Assembly: GCF_022513565.1 (NCBI RefSeq)
Contig: NZ_JAKWBE010000012.1
Location: 124,001 to 188,000 of the forward strand
DNA: 64,000 nucleotides
Origin: Streptomyces gilvus
GTDB taxonomy: Bacteria > Actinomycetota > Actinomycetes > Streptomycetales > Streptomycetaceae
Direction of reading: 5' to 3'
A program made the position numbers and the translations under genes. The notes beneath the pieces were generated by a model. That model made no database searches. It was not told the origin of the DNA and was given only the letters and a program-made list of their open reading frames with translations. Shown one piece after another: positions 16,951-24,719 of this stretch (its first letter is position 1; the number at the start of each line of letters is the position of its first letter).

Positions 16951-16956
16951 GTCCGA

Positions 16957-17979
16957 TCAGCCTTCCTGAAGGGTCGTCAGGCCGTGCTCGATGAAGACGG
17001 GGACCAGGCCCCCGATGCGGTCGAAGCCCCGGCCGACCGTCTGGCCCAGGGTGTAGCGGTAGTGGATGCCCTCGAGGATCACGGCGAGCTTGAACCAGGC
17101 GAACGCCGTGTACCAGGAGACGGCGGAGACGTCCCGCCCGGAGCGGGCCGCGTACCGCTCGACCAGCTCGGCGGGGGCCGGGTGGCCGGGGGCCTCGGCG
17201 GTCGTCGAGACGGGGGAGTCGGGCATCCCGAGCGGCAGGCTGTACATCACCAGCAGACCGAGGTCGGTGAGCGGATCGCCGAGGGTGGACATCTCCCAGT
17301 CGAGGATGGCCTTGATCCTGTCGTCCTCCCCGATCAGCACGTTGTCCAGGCGGTAGTCGCCGTGGACGACGGTGGGTGCGGGGGAGGACGGCAGGCGGCG
17401 GCCGAGCTCGGCGTGCAGCTCGTCGATGCCGGGCAGGTCGCGGTTGCGGGAGGCGTCCAACTGCTTGCCCCAGCGGCGCAGTTGGCGGTCCAGGAAGCCC
17501 TCGGGGCGGCCGAAGTCGGCGAGGCCCACCTCGGCGGGGTCCACCGCGTGCAGCTCGACCAGGGTGTCCACCAGCGACAGCACCGCGCCCCGGGTCCGCT
17601 CCGGGCCCAGCGGGGCGAGCTGGCCGGCGGTGCGGTACGGGGTGCCGTCGACGAACTCCATGACGTAGAAGGGCGCCCCCAGCACCTCCTCGTCCTCGCA
17701 CAGCAGCACCGGACGCGGCACGGGCACCTCCGTCGGGTGCAGCGCGCTGATCACCCGGTGCTCACGCTTCATGTCGTGCGCGGTGGCCAGGACATGGCCG
17801 AGCGGCGGCCGCCGCACGACCCACTTCGAGGTGCCGTCCGAGAGCGCGTACGTCAGGTTCGAGCGTCCGCCCTCGATCAGCCGGCCGCTCAGCGGCCCCC
17901 GCACCAGACCGGGCCGCTCGCGCTCCAGCAGGGAGCGCAGCCGGTCGAGATCGAGGCCTGGCGGATGATCGGGGCTCAT
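16957..17979 (-). CDS. APH-family kinase, putative 4-hydroxyacyl-CoA kinase (LvaA-like)
   Basis: This 340-residue protein has the aminoglycoside-phosphotransferase/choline-kinase fold. The Brenner motif VVHGDYRLDNVLI and the metal-binding ILDWEMSTLGDPLTDLG are intact. The family (cd05154, ACAD10/11 N-terminal-like) is linked to acyl-CoA dehydrogenases rather than to drug resistance. In Pseudomonas putida LvaA phosphorylates 4-hydroxyvaleryl-CoA before LvaC rearranges it. The gene leads a two-gene unit with the ACAD. Upstream is a perfect palindrome at 18024-18035 in the likely promoter. Aminoglycoside resistance is not a reasonable reading. Confidence 0.88.
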   Translation of the reverse strand: MSPDHPPGLDLDRLRSLLERERPGLVRGPLSGRLIEGGRSNLTYALSDGTSKWVVRRPPLGHVLATAHDMKREHRVISALHPTEVPVPRPVLLCEDEEVLGAPFYVMEFVDGTPYRTAGQLAPLGPERTRGAVLSLVDTLVELHAVDPAEVGLADFGRPEGFLDRQLRRWGKQLDASRNRDLPGIDELHAELGRRLPSSPAPTVVHGDYRLDNVLIGEDDRIKAILDWEMSTLGDPLTDLGLLVMYSLPLGMPDSPVSTTAEAPGHPAPAELVERYAARSGRDVSAVSWYTAFAWFKLAVILEGIHYRYTLGQTVGRGFDRIGGLVPVFIEHGLTTLQEG

Positions 17980-18023
17980 CGGTGCTCCTTCGCGGGCGCG
18001 TGAACGGGACTCGCCCCATCATG

Positions 18024-18035
18024 CCGACTGGTCGG
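18024..18035. promoter_or_regulatory. Perfect palindrome CCGACTGGTCGG, candidate TetR operator
   Basis: The 12-bp palindrome lies 45 bp upstream of the kinase start (17979, minus strand). Read on the minus strand it is ATACCGACCAGTCGGCAT, which matches the site before the SDR gene at 12571-12582 in its left half and spacing. Confidence 0.65.
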
Positions 18036-18100
18036 TATGTCGTCCAGTGTTAGGACCCAAAGTGACCGGGGCCACCCCGCGCCGACGCTGCTCGTACAGG

Positions 18101-18190
18101 GTCTCGCCGCACAGGGTCTCGCCGCACAGGGTCTTGCCGCACAGGGTCTTGCCGCTCATGGTCTTGCCGCTCATGGTCTCGCCGCTCATG
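18101..18190. repeat. Minisatellite: six 15-bp units
   Basis: Six consecutive 15-bp units run from 18101 to 18190. Units 1-3 read GTCTCGCCGCACAGG or one-base variants; units 4-6 end in CTCATG instead. The repeat begins right after the stop of the DUF202 gene on the minus strand. Read on that strand it can encode pentapeptides of the type (M/L)(S/C)G(E/K)T, starting ATG at 18189 and ending at 18019 after 56 codons, but this frame has no coding support beyond the repeat. Confidence 0.9.
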
Positions 18191-18191
18191 G

Positions 18192-18509
18192 TCAGAACAC
18201 CAGCGCCGCCCCGCACACCGCCATGGCCACCGTGCACAGGATGGCGGCCGTGGCATGGCGGGGGGCGAGGACCTCGGGGACCGTGTCCGCCGCGAGGGCG
18301 CGGATGCGGTGGTGGGCCAGGAGCAGGAAGGCCAGCCAGAGGACGCAGCACAGGGCGCAGGCGACGACCCCGACCGCGGAGACGCCGCCGTGCAGTGCCG
18401 TCTTCATGGCGAGGACGGCGGCCACGGTGCTCGCCAGGGTGGTACGACGCCACGCCAGGCGGGTGCGTTCCGGCTGCAGGCCGGGGTCGCGGGTCTCGGC
18501 CGTGCTCAT
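18192..18509 (-). CDS. DUF202-family small membrane protein
   Basis: This 105-residue protein has the DUF202 start GLQPERTRLAWRRTTLASTV, followed by three predicted membrane helices. It belongs to the YidH/DUF202 family, whose role is unknown. The ATG at 18509 overlaps the stop of the upstream DUF202 paralogue by four bases, so it is the last gene of a NUDIX-DUF202-DUF202 operon. Paired DUF202 genes are a common arrangement in actinomycetes. Confidence 0.85.
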   Translation of the reverse strand: MSTAETRDPGLQPERTRLAWRRTTLASTVAAVLAMKTALHGGVSAVGVVACALCCVLWLAFLLLAHHRIRALAADTVPEVLAPRHATAAILCTVAMAVCGAALVF

Positions 18510-18898
18510 CCCTCCCACCCGACCAGGACCACGACGACCATGGCGAGGGCCACGATCGCGACGACCACGCCGAGCAGGGCCGGGAAGCGGGAGACCGGGA
18601 GGTCCTCGCCCCGGCGCATGGCCCGCTCGCAGCGCATCCAGTGGTTGACCGCGCGCAGCGAGCACAGCACGCCGGCTCCGAGCAGGGCGAGTGCCAGGCC
18701 GACGCGCCAGGCCCAGCGCAGGTCGGGGAGGAACTGGTCCACCGCGAAGCCGCCGCCGATCAGCGCGAGGGCGGTGCGCAGCCAGGCGAGAAACGTGCGC
18801 TCGTTGGCCAGGGAGAAGCGGTAGTCGGGGGTGTGGCCTTCCTCTCGGACCTGCTCGGGGGCGAACCAGAGCCGGACGTTTCGTGCGAAGTCGATCAC
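18506..18898 (-). CDS. YidH-type DUF202 membrane protein
   Basis: This 130-residue protein has the family signature FSLANERTFLAWLRTALALIGGG and three predicted membrane helices, ending with VVVAIVALAMVVVVLVGW. The GTG start at 18898 overlaps the NUDIX stop (GTGA), and its stop overlaps the next ATG, so translation of all three genes is coupled. The family is related to E. coli YidH and has no proven function. Confidence 0.85.
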   Translation of the reverse strand: MIDFARNVRLWFAPEQVREEGHTPDYRFSLANERTFLAWLRTALALIGGGFAVDQFLPDLRWAWRVGLALALLGAGVLCSLRAVNHWMRCERAMRRGEDLPVSRFPALLGVVVAIVALAMVVVVLVGWEG

Positions 18899-19419
18899 GT
18901 CGAGGACCTTATCCGGTGCGCCTTCAGACGTTCGAACGCGGCCAGTCCGTCCGGCACCCACTCCCAGTCCGCGAGCCGCCGCTCCACCTCGGCCTCCGGC
19001 AGGTAGTCGTGCCAGGCCACCTCCTCGACCTGGGGTCGGACCGGCAGCTCGCAGCGCACCTCGTACACCGCCGACCACCAGGTGCGGCCGGCGCGGTCGT
19101 CGTACAGGAACTTGAAGAGGAAGCGGGGAGCGGGCAGGCCACTCACCCCCAACTCCTCCTCGGCCTCGCGCAGGGCCGCCTCGTCGTAGGACTCGCCCGC
19201 GCCGACCACACCGCCGACGAACATGTCGTACAGGGAGGGGAAGACCAGCTTGGTCGGGGTGCGGCGATGGACGAAGACGCGGCCCTCGGCATCCCGGGCC
19301 TGGATGAAGACGCAACGGTGCCGCAGCCCCTTCGCGTACGCCTCGCCGCGCGGAGACTGGCCGATGACCTGATCGTGCTCGTCGACGATGTCGAGGATCT
19401 CGTCTGCCGGGTTCGTCAT
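18895..19419 (-). CDS. NUDIX hydrolase
   Basis: This 174-residue enzyme has a complete NUDIX box at residues 70-92: Gly70, Glu76, then Arg84-Glu85 and Glu88-Glu89 as metal ligands. It hydrolyses a nucleoside-diphosphate-linked compound. The flanks (ILDIVDEHDQVIGQSPRGEAY and VFVHRRTPTKLVFPSLYDM) match the YfcD/isopentenyl-isomerase-like NUDIX branch. ATG 19419 is preferred over an upstream TTG. It is the first gene of an operon with two DUF202 membrane proteins; why a NUDIX enzyme is coupled to them is not clear. Confidence 0.9.
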   Translation of the reverse strand: MTNPADEILDIVDEHDQVIGQSPRGEAYAKGLRHRCVFIQARDAEGRVFVHRRTPTKLVFPSLYDMFVGGVVGAGESYDEAALREAEEELGVSGLPAPRFLFKFLYDDRAGRTWWSAVYEVRCELPVRPQVEEVAWHDYLPEAEVERRLADWEWVPDGLAAFERLKAHRIRSST

Positions 19420-19492
19420 ACGACCATCCAACCAGCCCCCCCCGTCACAGCCGAGCGCCTACCGAGGCCGACGGCACGGGAGCGGACCGACG

Positions 19493-20090
19493 TCAGTTCA
19501 GCCGCAGGTCTCGGATCCGCTCGGGCTCGTCCCCGGACGGGCTCGGTGGCCGTGCCGGCGCGGTGCGGTTGGCCCGCGATGGTGGGGGGCGTGAAGCCTT
19601 CCGCGAGCGGGGTCTGTCGGGTCCCGTCGGCGGCCGAGCGGTGCCAGGTTCGGCGTCGCGGGTGCCGAGAGTGGGAGCCATTCGGCTGCAGGTTCCCGCT
19701 TCGCTCGGGCTCGTCCCCGGACGGGCTCGGTGGCCGTGTCGGCGCGGTGGGGGCGGCGCGCGACGGTGGGGGCCGTGACGCCGTTCGCGAGCAGGGGCCG
19801 TCGGGTCAGGTCCGACGGCCGAGCGGCTGCCGGACCGGCGGCGCGGTTGCCGAGAGAGAGGGGGCAGTTCGGCTGTAGGTCCCGGATCCGCTCGGGCTCG
19901 CCCCCGGAACGGGGCGGTGGGTGTGGCGTGGTTGGCTCGCGACGGCGGAGGCCGTGGCTCCGTCCGCCGACAGTGGTGGTCCGGCGTGGCGGGGGAGTGG
20001 CTGCCGGGTTCGGCGGTGTGGGTGCCGAGAGCAGGGGGTGTCAGTTGGGCTGCAGGTCCCGGATTCGTTCGGGCTTGGCTGTGCCGGTCG
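19493..20090. repeat. Four imperfect ~180-bp tandem units copying the 3' end of the transporter gene
   Basis: Related segments start at about 19493, 19677, 19863 and 20041, spaced about 178-187 bp. Each opens with a form of TTCGGCTGCAGGTCCCGGAT followed by CGCTCGGGCTCGTCCCCGGA or a variant. The copy at 20041 is the real 3' end of the DMT transporter gene (C-terminus PERIRDLQPN). The copy at 19493 still reads PERIRDLRLN and a stop. The stretch 19420-20040 holds no convincing gene and looks like decayed tandem duplication of the gene end. Confidence 0.7.
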
Positions 20091-20952
20091 GCATGCAGGG
20101 GTGCAGGCCCAGCAGGACGATGCCGCCGACGATCGCCGCGAGGCCCGCCGCCTCCCAGGCCAGGGCGCCGGTGTCGGTGCGCAGTCGGTCGCCCAGGAAG
20201 CCGACCCCGCACAGGATGCCGGCCAGCGGCTGGGCGGCGGTGAGGGCGGGCAGGGACATCCGCAGGGGCGCCGTCTCGAAGGCGCTCTGGACCAGGATCA
20301 GGCCCGTGACGCCGAGCGCGGCCACGCCGTAGGGCTGCCAGGTGGTGAACAGCTCGGTGAAGCCGCCCGCGGAGAAGCGCTGGCCGCTGATCCGGGTGAG
20401 GGCGTCCTGGACGCCGTAGAGCACGCCCGCGGCGAGGGCCAGCAGCACGGGGGCGGCGCTGAGCCGGGAACGCTTGGCGTACGTCGTCAGGAGCAGGGCC
20501 AGTCCGAGCATGGCGCCGATGATCAGCCAGTGCCGGAAGGGGTCGGTGAGCGCGCTGCCTCCGCGGGGCTGCCCCGCGACGATGAAGGCCGTGACACCGC
20601 CCGCGAGCAGCGCCAGTCCGGTCCAGCCCTGTCGGCCTAGCGGCTGCCGGGTCTGGCGGCGGGAGAGGGCCAGCGCGAACAGCAGATTGGTGGCGAGGAG
20701 CGGCTCGACCAGGGAGATCTCGCCCTCGCTCAGCGCGACGGCGCCGAGCACCATCCCGACCACCATCAGCCCGATACCGCCCAGCCAGCGCGGCACCCGC
20801 ATCAGGTCCAGGAGCAGCCGGGGCGAGAGGAAGTCGCCCAGGGGTGCGTGCTGTGCCGCGTTCTGCTGGAGTACGAAGCCGAAGCCCAGGCAGCATGCCG
20901 CGCTCACGGCGAGGACCAGAACCAGAACCGACACGCTGCGTACCTCGATCAT
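20041..20952 (-). CDS. DMT-family transporter
   Basis: This 303-residue protein has about nine or ten predicted membrane helices. It starts MIEVRSVSVLVLVLAVSAAC and shows inner pseudo-repeats typical of DMT transporters (EGEISLVEPLLATNLLFALAL and later MSLPALTAAQPLAGILCGV). The NLLFAL and LTAAQPLAG parts resemble the DMT branch often seen in Streptomyces without a known substrate. The last residues PERIRDLQPN are repeated in the tandem DNA units downstream. The gene is monocistronic. Confidence 0.85.
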   Translation of the reverse strand: MIEVRSVSVLVLVLAVSAACCLGFGFVLQQNAAQHAPLGDFLSPRLLLDLMRVPRWLGGIGLMVVGMVLGAVALSEGEISLVEPLLATNLLFALALSRRQTRQPLGRQGWTGLALLAGGVTAFIVAGQPRGGSALTDPFRHWLIIGAMLGLALLLTTYAKRSRLSAAPVLLALAAGVLYGVQDALTRISGQRFSAGGFTELFTTWQPYGVAALGVTGLILVQSAFETAPLRMSLPALTAAQPLAGILCGVGFLGDRLRTDTGALAWEAAGLAAIVGGIVLLGLHPCMPTGTAKPERIRDLQPN

Positions 20953-21328
20953 TGGGCCGGGCTACGGGGGCGTTTGGGTGACTGTAGCGTCCCAGTGCCC
21001 GGCGTGCCCCTGGGAGTCCCCGTATTCGGGCGGTGGACCCGTCACTTCGCGCCGACGATCAAGGGTCGGTCGAGGGCGGTGACACGGCCGTCCGGCCATG
21101 GTGCGGGGCGAACGGGGGCGGTCGCCATGGCGTACGCCACACGCCGGACCGGACCCGCGTCCGCGCCCCGGATGGCCGAATGTCAACTACCACTGGAGCA
21201 ACGGAAGTTGACGCGTGTAAGAGCTCGTCGGCCCTTGACGTAAACCATTGGCTGCCGGTTTGCTGTGCGTGATCAGTCGAAGGCAGTCCGCAGCCCTACG
21301 CCGACCGTGCCGCGTGAGGAAGACCGAG
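20953..21328. other. Intergenic, 376 bp, divergent promoters only
   Basis: No reading frame with typical codon use was seen. A TTGACA on the minus strand (21181-21186) and TTGACG on the plus strand at 21208-21213 and 21235-21240 could be -35 elements, but no convincing -10 partner was found. No strong hairpin or repeat was seen. Confidence 0.4.
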
Positions 21329-22270
21329 GTGACTCCACCCCCACCGCCCCTCGGCCGGGCCCGCAAACGTGCGGCCCAGGTCATGGACGCGGCGCTCGAC
21401 GACGGCGAGCTCGTCGCCGCCCGGGCCGCCCTGGCGCAGGGGCGGTGGCAGGTGGCGCGGTCGCTGCTCGTGCACACGGGGGACGACTGGGACGGGCGCG
21501 GCCACCGGGCGGTCGTGCTCGCGCAGGAGCGGCACGCCGCCGCCTGGGCCCGGGACTGGCTGCTCGCCGAACCCGATTCCGGCGACGGGGCCCTGCTTCT
21601 CGCGCTGGCCCTGGTCGAGCGCGCCGCACGCGGCAAGGAGAAGCCGGACCAGGCCCGCGAGGCCTGCCGACGCGCCGCGGCCCTGCTGCCCGCCGACCCC
21701 ACGCCCTGGCTCGGACTGCTCCTGCTGGAGCACTCCTGGGACGAGGCGGAGCGGATCTTCGGCCAGATCCGCGCCCGGTACGCCGACCACCACCACGCCC
21801 ACCACCTGATGGTCGCCCGCCTCGCCGAACGGCACGCCGAGACCGGCCCCGACCCGCTGCACGAGGTCTACGACTTCGCCAACTGGGCCGCCGAACAGGC
21901 CCCCGCCGACTCCCCGCTCGCCGTCCTGCCGGTCATCGCGCACGCCGAGCGCTACCGCGTCCTCGCCGCCCACGGCCATGAACCGGCCAACCCCGCCGCC
22001 TCCCGCCACTGGACCGGACGCCGGGCCCGGCAGGTCATGAAGGCCGCCTTCGACTGGTGGCTGGAGTGGGAGCACGAGGGCCACCCGCGCCGGCTGGTCG
22101 ACCTGAACTTCCTGGCCCACGCCAAGGTCTGCGAGGGCCGGGGCGCCGAGGCCGCCGCCCTCTTCCACCGGATCGGCGAGCACGCCACCGCGGCCCCCTG
22201 GTCCTACCCCGACCGCGATCCGTACCCCGCCTTCCGTGCCGCGCGCACCGCCGCGCTCGGCACGGCCTGA
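21329..22270 (+). CDS. Hypothetical TPR-like helical protein
   Basis: This 313-residue protein is rich in Ala, Arg and Leu. It shows repeated helical pairs like a tetratricopeptide array, for example ARAALAQGRWQVARSLLVH, REACRRAAALLPADPTPWLG and LLLLEHSWDEAERIFGQIR. No signal peptide or membrane segment is present. GTG 21329 follows a GAGGA; codons from 21248 are open but lack a ribosome site. It ends 33 bp before the permease gene, so both may be co-transcribed. Function is unknown. Confidence 0.7.
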   Translation: MTPPPPPLGRARKRAAQVMDAALDDGELVAARAALAQGRWQVARSLLVHTGDDWDGRGHRAVVLAQERHAAAWARDWLLAEPDSGDGALLLALALVERAARGKEKPDQAREACRRAAALLPADPTPWLGLLLLEHSWDEAERIFGQIRARYADHHHAHHLMVARLAERHAETGPDPLHEVYDFANWAAEQAPADSPLAVLPVIAHAERYRVLAAHGHEPANPAASRHWTGRRARQVMKAAFDWWLEWEHEGHPRRLVDLNFLAHAKVCEGRGAEAAALFHRIGEHATAAPWSYPDRDPYPAFRAARTAALGTA

Positions 22271-22303
22271 CATACCCGACGCCGACCCGAGGACGGTCCA
22301 CCT

Positions 22304-23842
22304 ATGACCACCGAGAAATCCAGCGCGAGCAGACCCGCCGCCGGCATCAGCACGTTCAAGGGCCAGGAGCGCGCCCTGCGGGCCGACCGCCTCGGCACGG
22401 GCGGTCTGCTGCTGTCCGTGCTCGCCGCGACCGCCCCCCTCATGGTGGTCGCGGGTGTCATGCCCACCACATTCGCGGTGATGGGGATCGTCGGCCAGCC
22501 GCTGCTGTTCGTCGTCCTCGGCGTGGTGCTGATCCTCTTCAGCGTCGGATACGCCGAGATGAGCCGGCACGTCCACAACGCGGGCGCCTTCTACGCCTAC
22601 ATCTCCCGCGGCCTCGGCGGCACCGCCGGCGCCGGCGCCGCCCTGGTGGCCCTGGTCGCCTACAACGCCCTCCAGGTCGGCATCTACGGCATCTTCGGCT
22701 TCGAGGTCTCCGGGCTGTTCTCCACCTACGCGCACCTGGACATCGCCTGGTGGATACCGGCGCTGGTGGCGCTGGCGGTCGTCGGCGCGCTCGGCTGGCT
22801 GAAGATCGACCTCAACGCGCGGGTGCTGGGCGTGCTGCTGATCGTCGAGGTGATCCTGGTGGTGATCTTCGACGTCGCGGCGGTGGCCGACCCGGCGAAG
22901 CAGGGCCTGTCGCTGCACGCCTTCAACCCGGACACCCTCAGCGGCGCTGGTGTCGGCACCGCCCTGTGCTTCTGCATCGCGGCCTTCCTCGGGTTCGAGC
23001 AGGCCCCCGTGTACGCGGAGGAGACCAGCAGGCCGCACATCCTGGTGCCGCGCGTGATGTTCCTCGCGGTCGGCGGCGTCGCCGTCTTCTTCGCCGTCAG
23101 CTGCTGGGCGCTGACCGTCGCCGCGGGACCCTCCCAGGTCGTCGGCGTGGCGCAGAAGGAGAGCGCCGGCATGCTCTTCTCGCTGACCGACTCCCGCCTC
23201 GGCGGGACCTTCACCGACGTGCTGCACGTGCTGTTCGTGACCGGCATGTTCGCGGCCATGCTCAGCTTCCACAACGTCGTCGCCCGCTACACCTTCGCCA
23301 TGGGACGCGAGGGCCTGCTGCCGCGCGCCTTCGGCCGCACCACCGGCACGAGCGGCGCCCCCGGCACCGGCTCGCTGCTGCAGACGGCCGTCGCGGCGGT
23401 GATCGTGATCGTCTTCGCGGTCGCCGACGACAAGCCCACCGGCGATCCGACGGCGCCGGTGCTGCACCTGTTCACCTGGTTCGGCAACATCGGCGCGCTC
23501 GGGGTGATCGTGCTGATGGCGGCCGCCTCGGTGTCGGTGATCGTCTTCTTCGCCCGGCGCGGGGCCGTGGCCGCGCAGGCCTGGCGGCTGGTGACCTCCG
23601 CACTCGCCGCCGTCGCCCTGCTGGTGATCGCCGGCTACACGGTCAAGGACTTCGACGTCCTGGTCGGCGCCGGCCCCGACTCGGCGCTGAGCTGGGTGCT
23701 GCCCGGCACCATCGGCCTCGCCCTGGTCGTCGGTCTCCTCCAGGGCCTTCTCCTGCGCTCGCGCGCACCCGAGGCCCACGCCCGCATCGGCCTCGGCAAC
23801 GAGGCGTTCCAGCTGGACAAGGCGGCCCAGGAGACGGCGTAG
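22304..23842 (+). CDS. APC-superfamily amino acid permease
   Basis: This 512-residue membrane protein has about twelve predicted helices. The first helix region LLLSVLAATAPLMVVAGVMP and the later GFEQAPVYAEETSRPHILVPR are typical of APC amino acid/polyamine transporters; the latter segment is close to those in AAE-type permeases. It imports or exchanges an amino acid or amine; the substrate cannot be read from sequence. Its start lies 33 bp after the TPR-like gene. A palindrome at 23887-23905 follows the stop. Confidence 0.88.
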   Translation: MTTEKSSASRPAAGISTFKGQERALRADRLGTGGLLLSVLAATAPLMVVAGVMPTTFAVMGIVGQPLLFVVLGVVLILFSVGYAEMSRHVHNAGAFYAYISRGLGGTAGAGAALVALVAYNALQVGIYGIFGFEVSGLFSTYAHLDIAWWIPALVALAVVGALGWLKIDLNARVLGVLLIVEVILVVIFDVAAVADPAKQGLSLHAFNPDTLSGAGVGTALCFCIAAFLGFEQAPVYAEETSRPHILVPRVMFLAVGGVAVFFAVSCWALTVAAGPSQVVGVAQKESAGMLFSLTDSRLGGTFTDVLHVLFVTGMFAAMLSFHNVVARYTFAMGREGLLPRAFGRTTGTSGAPGTGSLLQTAVAAVIVIVFAVADDKPTGDPTAPVLHLFTWFGNIGALGVIVLMAAASVSVIVFFARRGAVAAQAWRLVTSALAAVALLVIAGYTVKDFDVLVGAGPDSALSWVLPGTIGLALVVGLLQGLLLRSRAPEAHARIGLGNEAFQLDKAAQETA

Positions 23843-23886
23843 CACCGCGGCGCCGACGCCATCGCACCGGCGCGTTTCTGAGAACG

Positions 23887-23905
23887 CCGTAAGAAGTGCT
23901 TACGG
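23887..23905. promoter_or_regulatory. Palindrome CCGTAAG-N5-CTTACGG
   Basis: Perfect 7-bp arms flank AAGTG. It lies between the permease stop (23842) and the molybdoenzyme start (23967). It could be an operator for the molybdoenzyme pair or a short terminator hairpin; the low GC of the arms favours a protein site. Confidence 0.45.
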
Positions 23906-23966
23906 AACCCTGACGAGCACCCGCGATTCCTGGTCCGGCCGGGCCCGCGGGTGTTCGAATGGATAC

Positions 23967-24719
23967 GTGAACCCCGAACAACCCGAGGAGCCGGGCAAGC
24001 CGGCGCCGCCCCCGCAACGCGGAACCCCGGTCGGCCGCCGGGTCCTGCTCGGCACCATCGGCCTGGGCGCCCTCGGCGTGGTGACCGCGCCCACCCTGCA
24101 GAACGCCCTGGAGAGCTTCCTCGGCGCCGCGGCCGGCAAGGACCCCACCGGCCTGACCGGTCTGCTCCCGAACGGCGGCGGTTTCCGCTACTACTCGGTC
24201 ACCACCTCGGTACCGCACAAGAACGCCTCGAACTACCGCCTCACCGTCGGCGGACTGGTCGACCGCCCGAAGACCTACACGCTCGACGACCTGCGCGCCC
24301 TGCCGCAGACCCGGCTGGTCAAGGACGTCCAGTGCGTCACCGGCTGGCGGGTCCCGGACACCCCCTTCGAAGGGGTACGACTGTCCGACCTGCTGGACGC
24401 GGCGGGCGTGCGCTCCGGCGCCGGGGCGGTCCACTTCACCTGCTTCGACGGCGCGTACACCGAGAGCCTCACCCTCGACCAGGCGCGCCGCTCCGACGTC
24501 CTGGTCGCGCTGCGCATGCAGGACAAGGAGATCGGCCACGCCCACGGCGGCCCGGTCCGCCTGTACGTGGCGCCGATGTACTTCTACAAGTCCGCCAAGT
24601 GGCTCTCCGGCATCACCGTCACCGAGCGCGTGGAGCGCGGCTACTGGGAGCACCGGGGCTACGACGTCGACGCCTGGGTCGGCAAGTCGAACGGACGCGA
24701 CGATGACCCTACGAGCTGA
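23967..24719 (+). CDS. Molybdopterin-dependent oxidoreductase (sulfite oxidase fold)
   Basis: This 250-residue protein contains the sulfite-oxidase-type Moco domain. The Moco-binding cysteine lies in KDVQCVTGWRVPDTPFEG (Cys123), followed by VHFTCFDGAYTESL and GGPVRLYVAPMYFYKSAKW. An N-terminal segment with GRRVLLGTIGLGALGVVTA is a membrane anchor or a Tat-like signal (RR at 24-25). The family includes YedY/MsrP, which repair oxidised periplasmic proteins. The cytochrome b gene overlaps its 3' end by 17 bp, giving a two-gene membrane redox unit similar to MsrPQ in design. Confidence 0.88.
   Translation: MNPEQPEEPGKPAPPPQRGTPVGRRVLLGTIGLGALGVVTAPTLQNALESFLGAAAGKDPTGLTGLLPNGGGFRYYSVTTSVPHKNASNYRLTVGGLVDRPKTYTLDDLRALPQTRLVKDVQCVTGWRVPDTPFEGVRLSDLLDAAGVRSGAGAVHFTCFDGAYTESLTLDQARRSDVLVALRMQDKEIGHAHGGPVRLYVAPMYFYKSAKWLSGITVTERVERGYWEHRGYDVDAWVGKSNGRDDDPTS

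Noticed and set aside
16957..17979. Reading the APH-type kinase as an aminoglycoside resistance gene
   Set aside because: Neighbourhood (ACAD10/11-type gene, acyl-CoA ligase, SDR) and sequence style match acyl-CoA kinases, not resistance enzymes.
18019..18189. A 56-codon frame with pentapeptide repeats (ATG 18189, minus strand)
   Set aside because: It consists of the minisatellite plus non-coding-like sequence, overlaps the operator at 18024-18035 and has no ribosome site of its own beyond the DUF202 stop; kept only as a repeat.
21296..23845. An 849-codon minus-strand frame antisense to the TPR-like gene and permease
   Set aside because: Sequence is a Gly/Glu/His-rich shadow; the plus-strand permease has proper membrane helices.
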